Position numbers and translations under genes: made by a program. The notes under the pieces are model-generated. The model was not told the DNA's origin. It worked only from the letters and a program-made list of their open reading frames with translations, and made no database searches. Shown here one piece after another: positions 36,414 to 44,876 of a DNA stretch of 64,000 nucleotides. Source of the DNA: a virus; the IMG/VR virus record IMGVR_UViG_3300020159_002019, positions 1 through 64,000 of that record; one strand, given 5' to 3'. The number at the start of each line of letters is the position of its first letter. The stretch's first letter is position 1.

Positions 36414-37001
36414 ATGAATTATGACATACCCTCTTTTAAAGCTTTAGTTAGACGTTCTTGGCTAACTAAAAATAATAATGATGTTAATAAGTTTGATAAC
36501 TGCTATGTATTTGGACTACAATCGTATTCAGATAAAATAATAACTTTTCATATTATGACTGACTATGGCGCTGCAAGATCCAGAGTTCCATTATCTGAAA
36601 TATTTCATAAAGAACCTATAAATGATATTCCTTATCACCACAAACAACTATGGAATTGTTTTTCAGAAAACGCGAGTGTAAATTCATACAATTACCTAAA
36701 AGATAGAAGATGTAAAGTTTTTCTAAAATCAAAAAAAGAAGTTTGGGGGAGATATCAATTTACCTTAGATTGGTTTAATAATCCCTATTCTGATGAGCCA
36801 ACAGATTATAAATGCGCTCACGTTATATTTGCCGATGATGGTTATTTATTAGCAATGCCAAATAATAGAATTACTGAATGGCATGACACTAATTTTTGTG
36901 TATCAACAGGGGAAACCCACACTTGGAAAGTAGATACTTGGATACCAAATGTGGAACATAATCCTAAGTGGGTTGGTGATGATGATAGCTACTTTTATTA
37001 A
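36414..37001 (+). CDS. Hypothetical late protein
   Basis: 195 residues, rich in Trp, His and Tyr, no recognised family. SWLTKNNNDVNKF, GRYQFTLDWFNNPYSDEP and ETHTWKVDTWIPN are notable. Begins one base after the previous stop and converges with the sigma gene, overlapping it by 4 bases. Possibly a fibre-assembly or structural protein by position. Confidence 0.55.
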   Translation: MNYDIPSFKALVRRSWLTKNNNDVNKFDNCYVFGLQSYSDKIITFHIMTDYGAARSRVPLSEIFHKEPINDIPYHHKQLWNCFSENASVNSYNYLKDRRCKVFLKSKKEVWGRYQFTLDWFNNPYSDEPTDYKCAHVIFADDGYLLAMPNNRITEWHDTNFCVSTGETHTWKVDTWIPNVEHNPKWVGDDDSYFY

Positions 37002-37711
37002 AAAGAAGATTTCTTATATACGAAATATACTTTTTTAAAGTGTTTAAGTGATTTTCTAATATCTTTTGGTTGTAATCCTGTTATTTCTCTAAGGTATAAT
37101 AAAATTAGATTTTTATTATATTTAACACTTCCTTTGTGATTTCCTTTGTCATCAAATATTGTGTCCCATCTATCTAATAACTCAACAATTGTTTTACCAA
37201 TAATAACATCATTTTGTTTCATATTGGTAGTATCCATTTGTTTTTTAATCGCCTCACCTAAATTATTAAAAAATTGTTTATCGTGAATGTTTTTTTCTTC
37301 GTCAATATGATATGAAAATCTTTCATCATCATTTAACTCTTGGGATATATCTTCATATGAAACAGCCCTTAACTTTTCTTCATATTTATCTTTTAATTTA
37401 GATATTAGATATCTTTTTGCTATTGTTCCGAAATATGAATAAGCTTTAACAGGTTTTCCTGATTTACCAATTTTACCAGGAGTAAAGTTTTCAATTTTTG
37501 TCATAATAAATGATAAAGAGTCGTTAAATTGTTCTTCAAAATCTTCATCTTTATCGTATAATTGATATGTCCTAATTATGCTTTCCACAAGTTTAGTGAA
37601 AGCATTTCTTAAATGCGAATTAAATATGAGAGTTCTGTCATATTGCGTTTTAGCACTTAAAAATAATAACATTCCGTATTCTTCATTTTCACCAAAATAT
37701 GTGGTATTCAA
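36998..37711 (-). CDS. T4 gp55-like late sigma factor
   Basis: 237 residues from a TTG at 37711; an internal ATG at 37672 would shorten it by 13. AKTQYDRTLIFNSHLRNAF, then ALKA-like FTKLVESIIRTYQLYD, SLSFIMTKIENFTPGK and KAYSYFGTIAKRYLISKLKDKY match sigma region 2 (the FD-x-x-x-x-Y-S-Y-F-x-T-x-x-R core binding/-10 segment) as in gp55-type factors. It would direct host RNA polymerase to late promoters with the sliding clamp; the TATTTATA boxes in this window are its candidate targets, which is inference. Confidence 0.7.
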   Translation of the reverse strand: MNTTYFGENEEYGMLLFLSAKTQYDRTLIFNSHLRNAFTKLVESIIRTYQLYDKDEDFEEQFNDSLSFIMTKIENFTPGKIGKSGKPVKAYSYFGTIAKRYLISKLKDKYEEKLRAVSYEDISQELNDDERFSYHIDEEKNIHDKQFFNNLGEAIKKQMDTTNMKQNDVIIGKTIVELLDRWDTIFDDKGNHKGSVKYNKNLILLYLREITGLQPKDIRKSLKHFKKVYFVYKKSSF

Positions 37712-37731
37712 AACTTATTTTTATGCATTTT

Positions 37732-38070
37732 TTAGTTTATTATAGAAAAATCTACACTTATTGTAAATTCTTTTATGTTATTTTGTTGTTCAGTATAACT
37801 ACTAACAAAACACCCATAAAATTCTTTATTATCGATATAAATATTATATTTACAGGTAAAATTAATTTCAGATAATAATAAAATTAGATTACTATCATTT
37901 GTTTTAATCGTTAATTGGTTTGTAGAAATAAATAAATGATTTAATGATCTATTGTATGTAATATTATAATCAAAACTCAATATTGGGTAGTGTTTTAATT
38001 CACCCCCAATATCAAGCCTAATAACATTATTATTTTTTTTATTTCTTACGTATTCTTTAATTTCCCTCAT
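37732..38070 (-). CDS. Hypothetical protein
   Basis: 112 residues, beta-rich, no recognised family. Begins REIKEYVRNKKNNNVIRLDI; ends EFTISVDFSIIN. It resembles in layout the 41-kb small gene (40772), which also starts with a short lysine-rich strand and encodes phrases such as FISTNQLTIKTND. Overlaps the GT2 gene upstream by 14 bases. Confidence 0.5.
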   Translation of the reverse strand: MREIKEYVRNKKNNNVIRLDIGGELKHYPILSFDYNITYNRSLNHLFISTNQLTIKTNDSNLILLLSEINFTCKYNIYIDNKEFYGCFVSSYTEQQNNIKEFTISVDFSIIN

Positions 38071-38884
38071 ACTTAATTTCTCTATCGAAATTGAAGAAAT
38101 ATTCTTTCATTGCTGTTTGCATCCAAAACTTACCTTCATCTTGTGATAACTTATATCTGTCATCATTTCTATATCTCCAGAATAAAGAATAAGGTCTCAT
38201 ATTCATATGTTTATACCCTGATTTTGGAATTGTCATTACCTTATATCCATTATATGTCATTCTCAATAAGAACTCATATACGAAAGATAATTTAAGGTTA
38301 TTTTTGATACCACCAATATCTTCAAATGTTGCTTTCTTAATCACAGCACCGCTGATTTGGAAATTAGGGAATGTTTTTAACGCTTCTAAATCTAAGAAAC
38401 CTAAATTAGAAAAACTTTCTTCAGGTGTCATACCTTGAACAAATCCTAATGACCAAGTTACCTCATTTGTTGTCCCAACGAATTCATTTTTTTCATTCAC
38501 ATCAATAACGTGTGATAAAAATACATCAACATCTGGATATGCTTTAATATATTTAACAGCATTTTTAAACCAAATAGAAGAATATTCATCATCAAATTCT
38601 AAGATTGAGAAGTAATCTGTTTTAACTTCTTCAACCGCTGAATTTACCATATGAGCAAACTCTTTTGTTTTTTTGGTTTCAACGATTCTGATTTTCTTTT
38701 TCATATCACCGAAATCATATCCTGATAAAAACTCTGTTACTTCAGGACAAGCACATCTAACAATTAAAATTTCGTCAGGTTGAACTGTGTTTTTCGTAAC
38801 ACTTTCTAATGCTTTTGGTAGGTATTGATCTAAATCAATAACTGTATGAATTGGTATAATTACACTTATATTACTCTTTTCCAT
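38057..38884 (-). CDS. GT2-family glycosyltransferase
   Basis: 275 residues. NISVIIPIHTVIDLDQYLPK, then EILIVRCACPE, RIVETKKTKEFAHMVNSAVE, and FSILEFDDEYS, with D-D as the metal motif, and YGYKVMTIP-like NGYKVMTIPKSGYKHM. Part of a second, small glycosyltransferase locus apart from the 20-kb island. Confidence 0.72.
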   Translation of the reverse strand: MEKSNISVIIPIHTVIDLDQYLPKALESVTKNTVQPDEILIVRCACPEVTEFLSGYDFGDMKKKIRIVETKKTKEFAHMVNSAVEEVKTDYFSILEFDDEYSSIWFKNAVKYIKAYPDVDVFLSHVIDVNEKNEFVGTTNEVTWSLGFVQGMTPEESFSNLGFLDLEALKTFPNFQISGAVIKKATFEDIGGIKNNLKLSFVYEFLLRMTYNGYKVMTIPKSGYKHMNMRPYSLFWRYRNDDRYKLSQDEGKFWMQTAMKEYFFNFDREIKYEGN

Positions 38885-38885
38885 A

Positions 38886-39959
38886 TTATAATACTATTGG
38901 TTGTTCTAAATTATTTGGTTCTGATAATCTACTAATATTTGTTTTTAACTCTTCTTTTCTTTCGTTAAATATTTTTGTATAGACATCTTTAATTTGTTTT
39001 GATTGTTCTTCTTCAGTATATTTGTTTTCTATAGCTTTAATCTCATTTAACAAATCAGTATCTTCAACATCTTCAAAGAAGTTTTTACAGAAAATAGCAA
39101 TTGCTTCAGGGATTTGTAATTCATCAAATAACCAAATACCATTCTTTTCACTAATCCACTCAGGTTGAATCATTGGAACTTTACCGATTACAGGAGTTCC
39201 ACATTTCATACTCTCAACAGGGAATGTTCCAAATGAAGATGTTTCATCTACCCATACAGATAAGAAATAATCATTCAATACTTCTGACAATTCTTCTCTT
39301 GGGATTTGCTTAATATCTCTAAATGTAATGAAAGAATATAAAGGATATTTCAAATAGAATGTTTTAACAATTTTTGATGTGGTTCTATCATCTCTACACA
39401 TAATAGCAATGATAGGTTTTTTAAGGCTATTCTTATTAGAAAAATAAGAAGGTATTTGAGGACTTATAATATGTCCTGTTGTTGCGGGAAATAATTTATT
39501 TATTTCTTGTTTAATTGTTTCAGATGTCGTAATAAATGTATTCACACCCAATGAAGTCCAATTAGTTCCCGGTGGTAACATATCTAAAATATAATCATAA
39601 GATTGAGCAAAAATAACTCTCTTACAAGGTAATTTTTGTGTTTGTTGAATAACATTACCGAATAATTCAGGAATAATTAAAAAATCTTGAGGACCTACTT
39701 TAAATGTACCTCCGATTTCTTGAATTGATGAGTGTGGTAAATTATCATACTCTTCACCTAACCAATTACCTACTTTTGTGTATTCATTATTTTCGTGTAA
39801 GATTGAAGCATTGTAACCCAATTTAATCAATTCTTTAACGTGATAATAAATTTCAGCAACTGATGCTCTTGGTGTTCCTTTTAAATCTGGAGTAAGGAAC
39901 ATAACTTGGAAGTCCTTATTTTCAATTTTGCTTAGACTTTCTTTTAACTTTTCTATCAT
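38886..39959 (-). CDS. GT4-type (group 1) glycosyltransferase
   Basis: 357 residues, GT-B fold. N-terminal FQVMFLTPDLKGTPRASVAE; C-terminal domain with PIIAIMCRDDRTTSKIV, SVWVDETSSFGTFPVESMKC and GTPVIGKVP, which is the nucleotide-sugar binding E-x-x-x-x-GTP region. It probably adds a sugar in the same pathway as the neighbouring GT2. Overlaps the next small gene by 4 bases. Confidence 0.72.
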   Translation of the reverse strand: MIEKLKESLSKIENKDFQVMFLTPDLKGTPRASVAEIYYHVKELIKLGYNASILHENNEYTKVGNWLGEEYDNLPHSSIQEIGGTFKVGPQDFLIIPELFGNVIQQTQKLPCKRVIFAQSYDYILDMLPPGTNWTSLGVNTFITTSETIKQEINKLFPATTGHIISPQIPSYFSNKNSLKKPIIAIMCRDDRTTSKIVKTFYLKYPLYSFITFRDIKQIPREELSEVLNDYFLSVWVDETSSFGTFPVESMKCGTPVIGKVPMIQPEWISEKNGIWLFDELQIPEAIAIFCKNFFEDVEDTDLLNEIKAIENKYTEEEQSKQIKDVYTKIFNERKEELKTNISRLSEPNNLEQPIVL

Positions 39960-40243
39960 TTTGTTTTTGGTTTAAAAAATGTTTTATTTTCTTTTATTTC
40001 TTTTAATACATTATAATATAATAGTGTATTCCATAATATTTTACCACTATCACTTAATGGTTCGCTTTGTTCTGTGGCTTCATTTACATCGAGGTCGTTT
40101 AAGCTAATAAATTGATCAATCCACATTCTTAAAACGTCAAACTTACCAATATTTATTTCACCTTCACCTTGCTCAACGCAACTGATAACCGTATCTAAAT
40201 CTAAGAAATATTCTTTATTTAGAACTTTAAAGTATTCTTTCAT
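39956..40243 (-). CDS. Hypothetical protein
   Basis: 95 residues, helical and acidic, no recognised family. Translationally coupled on both sides (4 and 17-base overlaps) to the GT4 gene and a HAD-like gene. Confidence 0.5.
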   Translation of the reverse strand: MKEYFKVLNKEYFLDLDTVISCVEQGEGEINIGKFDVLRMWIDQFISLNDLDVNEATEQSEPLSDSGKILWNTLLYYNVLKEIKENKTFFKPKTK

Positions 40244-40754
40244 TTTCTATATCTAATAAATTATTTATGGAGTAGTCGCTTTGATGGTTTAAGTTGTAAA
40301 ACTTATTTAGTTTAACCACTTTTTTATCTTCAGGTTTATTATCCAATAAAAAAGGACTATCCGTTACAATCATATCAACTTCTTTCCATAAGTCAATAGA
40401 GTTTTTTCTAAAAACATACCCCTCAATATCACAATTCATTTTACATAAGAAATGTAATGTGCTGGGAACCATAATTTCAAATCCATTACATATAATATAA
40501 AATTGATGATTAGAATAATTTTTTTGTAGTTGATTACAATAACTAATAACACCCCTTTCAGATTCTTTAGCGAAACCAAATATTTCTAATACGTTTTCAC
40601 CTATGAAATCAAATATTTCATCACCAAAACTTTCTTCTAAAAAATATGGGTTTATCTCATCATTTAATGGACTTTTCTCATGTTCTTTAAAATACATATC
40701 AATTAATCTGGGGATATAATTTCTTAAAATATTTACATCTATACCTATTTTCAT
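40227..40754 (-). CDS. HAD-like protein (degenerate 5'-nucleotidase type)
   Basis: 175 residues. MKIGIDVNILRNYI resembles the start of HAD phosphatases but the nucleophile motif D-x-D is D-V-N. FYIICNGFEIMVPSTL, MIVTDSPFLLDNKPEDKKVV and KLNKFYNLNHQSDY resemble the later part of NT5C/5'-nucleotidase-like phage proteins. It may be an inactive or non-classical member. Tentative. Confidence 0.35.
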   Translation of the reverse strand: MKIGIDVNILRNYIPRLIDMYFKEHEKSPLNDEINPYFLEESFGDEIFDFIGENVLEIFGFAKESERGVISYCNQLQKNYSNHQFYIICNGFEIMVPSTLHFLCKMNCDIEGYVFRKNSIDLWKEVDMIVTDSPFLLDNKPEDKKVVKLNKFYNLNHQSDYSINNLLDIENERIL

Positions 40755-40771
40755 AACTAATATATTAGTAA

Positions 40772-41104
40772 TTATTTAGTTAAAGTGAAGTGATAAATAT
40801 TTTTACCTACAACTAAATCAGTCATAAGACCTTTATTTATTTCACTAAATTCAATTGTTTTTTTGTGTTTCTTGAATAGAATGATTCCGTATTCTATTTT
40901 TTTACCATTTAATAGGAAGTTATTTTCGTCATAAAAATTTGACATCCTATTTAGTTGTTCTATTAATTCGTGTTGTTTGGTTTCAACTCTAACACCATTT
41001 TTAACAACCCTTAAAGAGTGTATAGGTATTATCACAATTTCTGTTTTGGATAGTTTAAATTCAACATAACCAATTTCTTTTTTAATATCCTTGATGGATT
41101 TCAT
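40772..41104 (-). CDS. Hypothetical protein
   Basis: 110 residues, beta-rich, no recognised family. Seen: KKEIGYVEFKLSKTEIVIIP, QLNRMSNFYDENNFLLNGKK and LVVGKNIYHFTL. Divergent from the + gene at 41172; the 67-base spacer holds TATTTATT at 41124. Confidence 0.5.
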   Translation of the reverse strand: MKSIKDIKKEIGYVEFKLSKTEIVIIPIHSLRVVKNGVRVETKQHELIEQLNRMSNFYDENNFLLNGKKIEYGIILFKKHKKTIEFSEINKGLMTDLVVGKNIYHFTLTK

Positions 41105-41171
41105 TAATTTTCATATAATCAAATATTTATTAGTATCAGGAATAATAATAAAATAAAAAAACACAGTAAAT

Positions 41172-41468
41172 ATGAAAGATAAATTAACTAAATTATATTC
41201 TTTTTTTAAGGATAATGATTTAACACATATGATGAAAAATACAACAATTGGTTATTCGCTTAAAAAAGTGATTGCTTTAATAATAACAATTGTATTCTGT
41301 TATTTACAAATATCTAATTGGAGTGAGGCTAATGGTGTATCATTTTTAACTATTGATGCGGGTTTAATTACATCAATTTTAATAACACACGCAGTTCAGA
41401 ATGGTAAAAATAATTCAGATGATGAAACACCAAATGAACCACCAACACAACAAATACTAAGAGGATAG
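41172..41468 (+). CDS. Small two-helix membrane protein (holin-like)
   Basis: 98 residues. Two hydrophobic segments: KVIALIITIVFCYLQI (~33-48) and FLTIDAGLITSILITHAV (~58-75), then a hydrophilic, acidic/proline tail. Size and topology fit a small phage holin or other inner-membrane protein; no catalytic motif. It is a lone + gene in a minus-strand stretch and ends at a strong bidirectional terminator. Confidence 0.45.
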   Translation: MKDKLTKLYSFFKDNDLTHMMKNTTIGYSLKKVIALIITIVFCYLQISNWSEANGVSFLTIDAGLITSILITHAVQNGKNNSDDETPNEPPTQQILRG

Positions 41469-41475
41469 TAATAAA

Positions 41476-41500
41476 AAACCCCGACTAATAATCGGGGTTT
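41476..41500. terminator. Bidirectional rho-independent terminator
   Basis: Perfect 9-bp stem AAACCCCGA/TCGGGGTTT with a 7-base loop (41485-41491), followed by A/T-rich tracts on both sides. It separates the convergent 41172 (+) and uvsX (-) genes and can stop both. Confidence 0.85.
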
Positions 41501-41505
41501 ATTTT

Positions 41506-42615
41506 TTATTCAGAATCAATACTATTTACAACTTCTGATGTGATTTCAATTTCACCATCATCACTACCTAATTTACTCAATAGATAATCTTTATTCTTAC
41601 TTTTATAGTCATCTAAATCAGCGTAAGTGATAAATCCGTGAGGTGTTGAAATAATCTTACCTAATAATTGGATACCATTAATTTGATTTTTTACAACTTC
41701 AATTTTAGTTCCAATAGCGAATGAATATTCTCTTTTATTACTTGTAGCTTTTAATCTTTCAGTTCCGTGAGCTTGAATACCCCCAAAGTGTAAAATCAAT
41801 CTTGCTCCGTAGAAGAAAGCTTCACCACCTTTATGTTTTACAACACCAGCACCCATACTATCAATCCAAATCTTTTGAACCGCAATCATAGTATTTGTGA
41901 AAGGTTTTCCTTCTTTTCTTGATGCGGGTATTCTATGATTTACAAGTGACTTAAATGCCGCTTCCAACGCTCCTGCGTTCCACATATTATTTCTATTTTT
42001 AGAAGTAACACATTGTTCGCAATCTAAAGTTCCAATTGAATCCCAAGCGAATAATATTTCATATGGTAATTCACCATCAATTTGTTTATCTAATAAATCG
42101 TGACAGAAATCAGCAACATCTTCAATTACAGCTTCTTGTCTATTTTTATCTCTTTTCTTACCGTAGTTATCAATTAGATATTCGTTATTTATAAAGATAA
42201 AAAATCCATCATAATTTACAACTTCACCAGTTTCTTTATCAACAACTTCGTCAAATTGTAATCCCATATCTTTAGCATGTTCCCAACTAAAATTGTTTTC
42301 AGTATCAATAATAACTGGAAGAATACCTAATTTTTGTGATGAAACAATAGCTTCCATTAAAGATGTAGATTTACCTGTATTAGAAAATCCTCTTGATAAT
42401 GTAATGTATCCTTTTGGAATACCAGCTAAACCTGTTGCTTCTGTAAATGCTTTAGAAATAGGAATCCAATCTAATTCTTTATCCTTAACATCTTCATTGA
42501 AGCCATTTTTATTCTTAAAATCTTTTAACTTAGATAAGTCAATTGATTTCTTATCAACTATTTTAGGTTTTACAGTTGATTTCCCTTCTTCTTTTTTTGT
42601 TGTTTTACCCGCCAT
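41506..42615 (-). CDS. uvsX: UvsX-like RecA-family recombinase
   Basis: 369 residues. Walker A is GFSNTGKST (76-84), Walker B ILFAWDSIG (D192), and the RecA-type VIIDTENNFS and GGEAFFYGARLILHF (L2-like) segments follow. The lysine-rich N-terminus is a linker. It would pair homologous DNA in recombination-dependent replication together with the gp32-like protein encoded upstream on the same strand. Length and motif order match T4 UvsX (391 residues). Confidence 0.88.
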   Translation of the reverse strand: MAGKTTKKEEGKSTVKPKIVDKKSIDLSKLKDFKNKNGFNEDVKDKELDWIPISKAFTEATGLAGIPKGYITLSRGFSNTGKSTSLMEAIVSSQKLGILPVIIDTENNFSWEHAKDMGLQFDEVVDKETGEVVNYDGFFIFINNEYLIDNYGKKRDKNRQEAVIEDVADFCHDLLDKQIDGELPYEILFAWDSIGTLDCEQCVTSKNRNNMWNAGALEAAFKSLVNHRIPASRKEGKPFTNTMIAVQKIWIDSMGAGVVKHKGGEAFFYGARLILHFGGIQAHGTERLKATSNKREYSFAIGTKIEVVKNQINGIQLLGKIISTPHGFITYADLDDYKSKNKDYLLSKLGSDDGEIEITSEVVNSIDSE

Positions 42616-42790
42616 TTTCTAATTCATCTATTTTTTCTTCTAATTTATTTACCTTAGATTCTAATTCTAAAGTATAATCTTCCATTTCCCATAACTCAGA
42701 TTCCATTCTTGATAAGAAATCCATACAATTTTCTTTATTAAAAGTTTCGTTAGATAATTCTTCTCTTAATAATTCAATCAATTCGTTCAT
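42605..42790 (-). CDS. Small coiled-coil protein
   Basis: 61 residues, acidic, almost all helix. LELESKVNKLEEKIDELENG is a coiled-coil heptad run at the C-terminus. It overlaps uvsX by 11 bases and meets the upstream stop/start at 42790, so it is probably co-translated. Possibly a small partner of UvsX or gp32; no family recognised. Confidence 0.5.
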   Translation of the reverse strand: MNELIELLREELSNETFNKENCMDFLSRMESELWEMEDYTLELESKVNKLEEKIDELENGG

Positions 42791-43113
42791 TATTCTTCCT
42801 CCTCATCAACATCGTAATCTTCATCACAATCTTCACACTCTTCTGAGGGGATAAACTCTAACCAACTATCTTGGTTTTTGATTTTATCATTCACCGTTTC
42901 CATATTATCCAACTCCTCACTTAATGTTGTAACCCATTCATTTCCATCTCCTGGTGTTGGTTTCATTTCTTGGTAATTTTCTTGGATGTATTCTTGTAAT
43001 TCATCAGCGCTCATACCTTTAGTTTCTTCATACATTTCCGAATCAATTTCAATCGGTTCTTTCGCTATATATGTTGTATATGATTCACACATATAAACTT
43101 TAATTTTTGTCAT
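42790..43113 (-). CDS. Acidic hypothetical protein
   Basis: 107 residues. KVYMCESYTTYIAKEPIEI at the N-terminus is a small beta domain; the C-terminus, ECEDCDEDYDVDEEEE, is highly acidic with two cysteines. No recognised family. It is followed on the same strand by the coiled-coil protein and uvsX. Confidence 0.5.
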   Translation of the reverse strand: MTKIKVYMCESYTTYIAKEPIEIDSEMYEETKGMSADELQEYIQENYQEMKPTPGDGNEWVTTLSEELDNMETVNDKIKNQDSWLEFIPSEECEDCDEDYDVDEEEE

Positions 43114-43159
43114 ACTTAATAATAATTATTTTTTGTTATTTTCTAAATAGTTAAAAAAA

Positions 43160-43202
43160 AATGAGCATGGACACTTTGTCTATGTGTATGTCCATGCTCA
43201 TT
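43160..43202 (-). terminator. Rho-independent terminator after the gp32-like gene
   Basis: Perfect 14-bp stem (AATGAGCATGGACA / TGTCCATGCTCATT) with a 15-base loop at 43174-43188; in the minus direction it runs into a U tract (T8). It lies three bases past the gp32-like stop, so it limits read-through into the 43113 gene. Confidence 0.9.
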
Positions 43203-43205
43203 AAA

Positions 43206-43994
43206 TTAAAATGGTTCTTCTTCACTCATTACTTCTTCTTCTTCAGATTGGTTTTTTGGTGATGAAACACTTGGAGTTTCTTTCTTCTCATAAGGATTTT
43301 CACCTCTCGCTACTTTTGATAAGTAATCGTAATCTCTTTTACTGAATACATCTTCCCAAGTCATAGTGTCTGATGTCCATTCTGAAATTTGTTCTTCAGT
43401 TCCTAATGGTTCTCTATCATCGTGAATGATTGAACTAACTACTGAATTACCTCTATCATCTTTACCTACGTTGATGATTAAATCTCTACCTTCTGTTGCG
43501 TGTGAAATATCACCTTTTTCAGAAAATACTGCTATCATTTTGTCAAAAACACCAGCACCTTTGTAATTGTGTGGGAATCTCCAAAACTTAACACCTTCAT
43601 CTTCTTTACCTCTTTCAATACCTTTTACGACATAGAACTTTTTAGGTTTGTAAGTTTTAGCTAAATCTTTATCCTCTTTTGAACCCGATTTTTCTAATTC
43701 AGATGCTACTTCACAAAATGGACAAGGATCTCCAGCATTTTTTTCTGGGCAATACAATTTTTTCCATTCCCCATTAACTTGGACATTGTGAAACCACACT
43801 TCTACAAATGGTGATTGTCCTGGTTCTGTTGGAATAATTCTGAATTTCTTTTTGTCTGTAAGTTTACCTTTTGGTAACATTGTTGTGAAGTATTTTGTCA
43901 AATCTACCTCTTTTCTTGGTTTCGCCTTATTGCTTTCGTACTGCTTAAGGATTGCGTCTAATACGCTGTTTTTTGGTTGTGCTTTTGTGCTCAT
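43206..43994 (-). CDS. gp32-like single-stranded DNA-binding protein
   Basis: 262 residues. The zinc site is H69 (VWFHN), C82 (LYCPEK), C91 and C94 (CPFC), nearly the spacing of T4 gp32. The N-terminus is lysine-rich and basic (KAKPRKEVDL) for cooperativity, and the C-terminus ends EEEEVMSEEEPF, the acidic tail for partner binding. Coats and organises ssDNA at the fork and in recombination. Single-gene transcript suggested by the strong terminator. Confidence 0.9.
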   Translation of the reverse strand: MSTKAQPKNSVLDAILKQYESNKAKPRKEVDLTKYFTTMLPKGKLTDKKKFRIIPTEPGQSPFVEVWFHNVQVNGEWKKLYCPEKNAGDPCPFCEVASELEKSGSKEDKDLAKTYKPKKFYVVKGIERGKEDEGVKFWRFPHNYKGAGVFDKMIAVFSEKGDISHATEGRDLIINVGKDDRGNSVVSSIIHDDREPLGTEEQISEWTSDTMTWEDVFSKRDYDYLSKVARGENPYEKKETPSVSSPKNQSEEEEVMSEEEPF

Positions 43995-44021
43995 AATATA
44001 TAATTTAATAAAGTTTATAAC

Positions 44022-44035
44022 AACTCTAACGAGTT
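44022..44035 (-). promoter_or_regulatory. Hairpin in the leader of the gp32-like gene
   Basis: On the minus strand AACTC-GTTA-GAGTT forms a short stem-loop about 28 bases before the ATG, followed by an almost pure A/T leader. This resembles the layout of the T4 gene 32 autoregulatory operator (structured element then unstructured AU run). The resemblance is inference. Confidence 0.35.
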
Positions 44036-44048
44036 CGAATTTGTATTA

Positions 44049-44056
44049 TATAAATA
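44049..44056 (-). promoter_or_regulatory. TATTTATA box upstream of the gp32-like gene
   Basis: TATTTATA on the minus strand ending 54 bases before the ATG at 43994, so here the transcript would have a leader, unlike at most + virion genes. The same bases read TATAAATA on the + strand. Confidence 0.4.
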
Positions 44057-44149
44057 GTTAAAATCTATAAAAAGTAACTACTTAGTTTATGTTTTAATAA
44101 TAAGATTTTTATTTTAAAAAACAAACTTTTTAGATTTAATTTATTAATG

Positions 44150-44157
44150 TATTTATT
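44150..44157 (+). promoter_or_regulatory. TATTTATT box, 3 bases before ATG
   Basis: One mismatch to TATTTATA, then GAT and the ATG at 44161, with the same 3-base spacing as the perfect sites. Confidence 0.5.
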
Positions 44158-44160
44158 GAT

Positions 44161-44820
44161 ATGGATAAAAATATAATAAATGAAGTTAAAAGAATCAAAC
44201 AACTTATGAATATAAATGAAGTTGTAATTGATGAAGGTTTTAAAGATTTTATTAGAGTCGCTTCTTTATGTGCAATATTAGCTACAGGTGAAATTTCTTG
44301 TAAAAAAATTGATACTTCTGATATCTCAACAAACCAAGTAACTAAAATTTCTGATTGGTCTAAAATACCACAAGAAGAAATGGAAAAAATGGGGTTTAAA
44401 AGTGTTAATACAATTTCTAATGATACTTTAAAATCCGTTAGAAAATATAACTCAAGACAGCCTTGGGTTGGTATATGGAAATTTACTGAAAATTTTAGAT
44501 CAGCAAATAAAGAATTTTTAATAATATCACCAAATAATTTATTAGATAGAAATAATATTGTCGGTAGTAAAGTATATTGGTGTGCTTGGTCAGATGAAAG
44601 ACAAGTTTATGATATATTCCCATTAAGATTTGTATCTGGCGAAATTTACTATCCCTCAATTCACGATAATAAACCTTATAAGTTTGGATTAAAAGGATAT
44701 TCAAAAAGTAAAAATTTAAACGAATATTTTGAAATTACTTTTTATGGTAAAGATTCTTTAGATATAACTAATTGGATTGCAGGTAAAGCAATAAGAATGG
44801 ATAAATTACCTTATCCATAA
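44161..44820 (+). CDS. Candidate internal-head protein with capsid-targeting-like leader
   Basis: 219 residues. The N-terminus has two (I)-x-E sites: MNINE (I18-N19-E20) and VIDEG (I23-D24-E25), then GFKDFIRV. The E-G-aromatic pattern is shared with the 57588 and 60197 proteins. A hydrophobic stretch VASLCAILATGEISC follows, then a polar domain with W-rich segments (QPWVGIWKFTENF, VYWCAWSDERQVYD). Mature function unknown. Confidence 0.5.
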   Translation: MDKNIINEVKRIKQLMNINEVVIDEGFKDFIRVASLCAILATGEISCKKIDTSDISTNQVTKISDWSKIPQEEMEKMGFKSVNTISNDTLKSVRKYNSRQPWVGIWKFTENFRSANKEFLIISPNNLLDRNNIVGSKVYWCAWSDERQVYDIFPLRFVSGEIYYPSIHDNKPYKFGLKGYSKSKNLNEYFEITFYGKDSLDITNWIAGKAIRMDKLPYP

Positions 44821-44833
44821 TTTATTTTTAGCC

Positions 44834-44841
44834 TATTTATA
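44834..44841 (+). promoter_or_regulatory. TATTTATA box of the export operon
   Basis: Perfect TATTTATA 35 bases before the ATG at 44877. The implied leader is A-rich and ends AACCAACAAATG; a related AACCAACAAAG appears before the 47166 gene. This operon thus seems to have a conventional leader, unlike the virion genes. Confidence 0.5.
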
Positions 44842-44876
44842 GGTAACAAAGAATAAATTAAAAAACAAACCAACAA

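Noticed and set aside
43995-44160. tRNA genes in the longer spacers
   Set aside because: No cloverleaf, T-loop or CCA-adjacent stem could be made in this spacer, at 53017-53190 or at 57442-57587.
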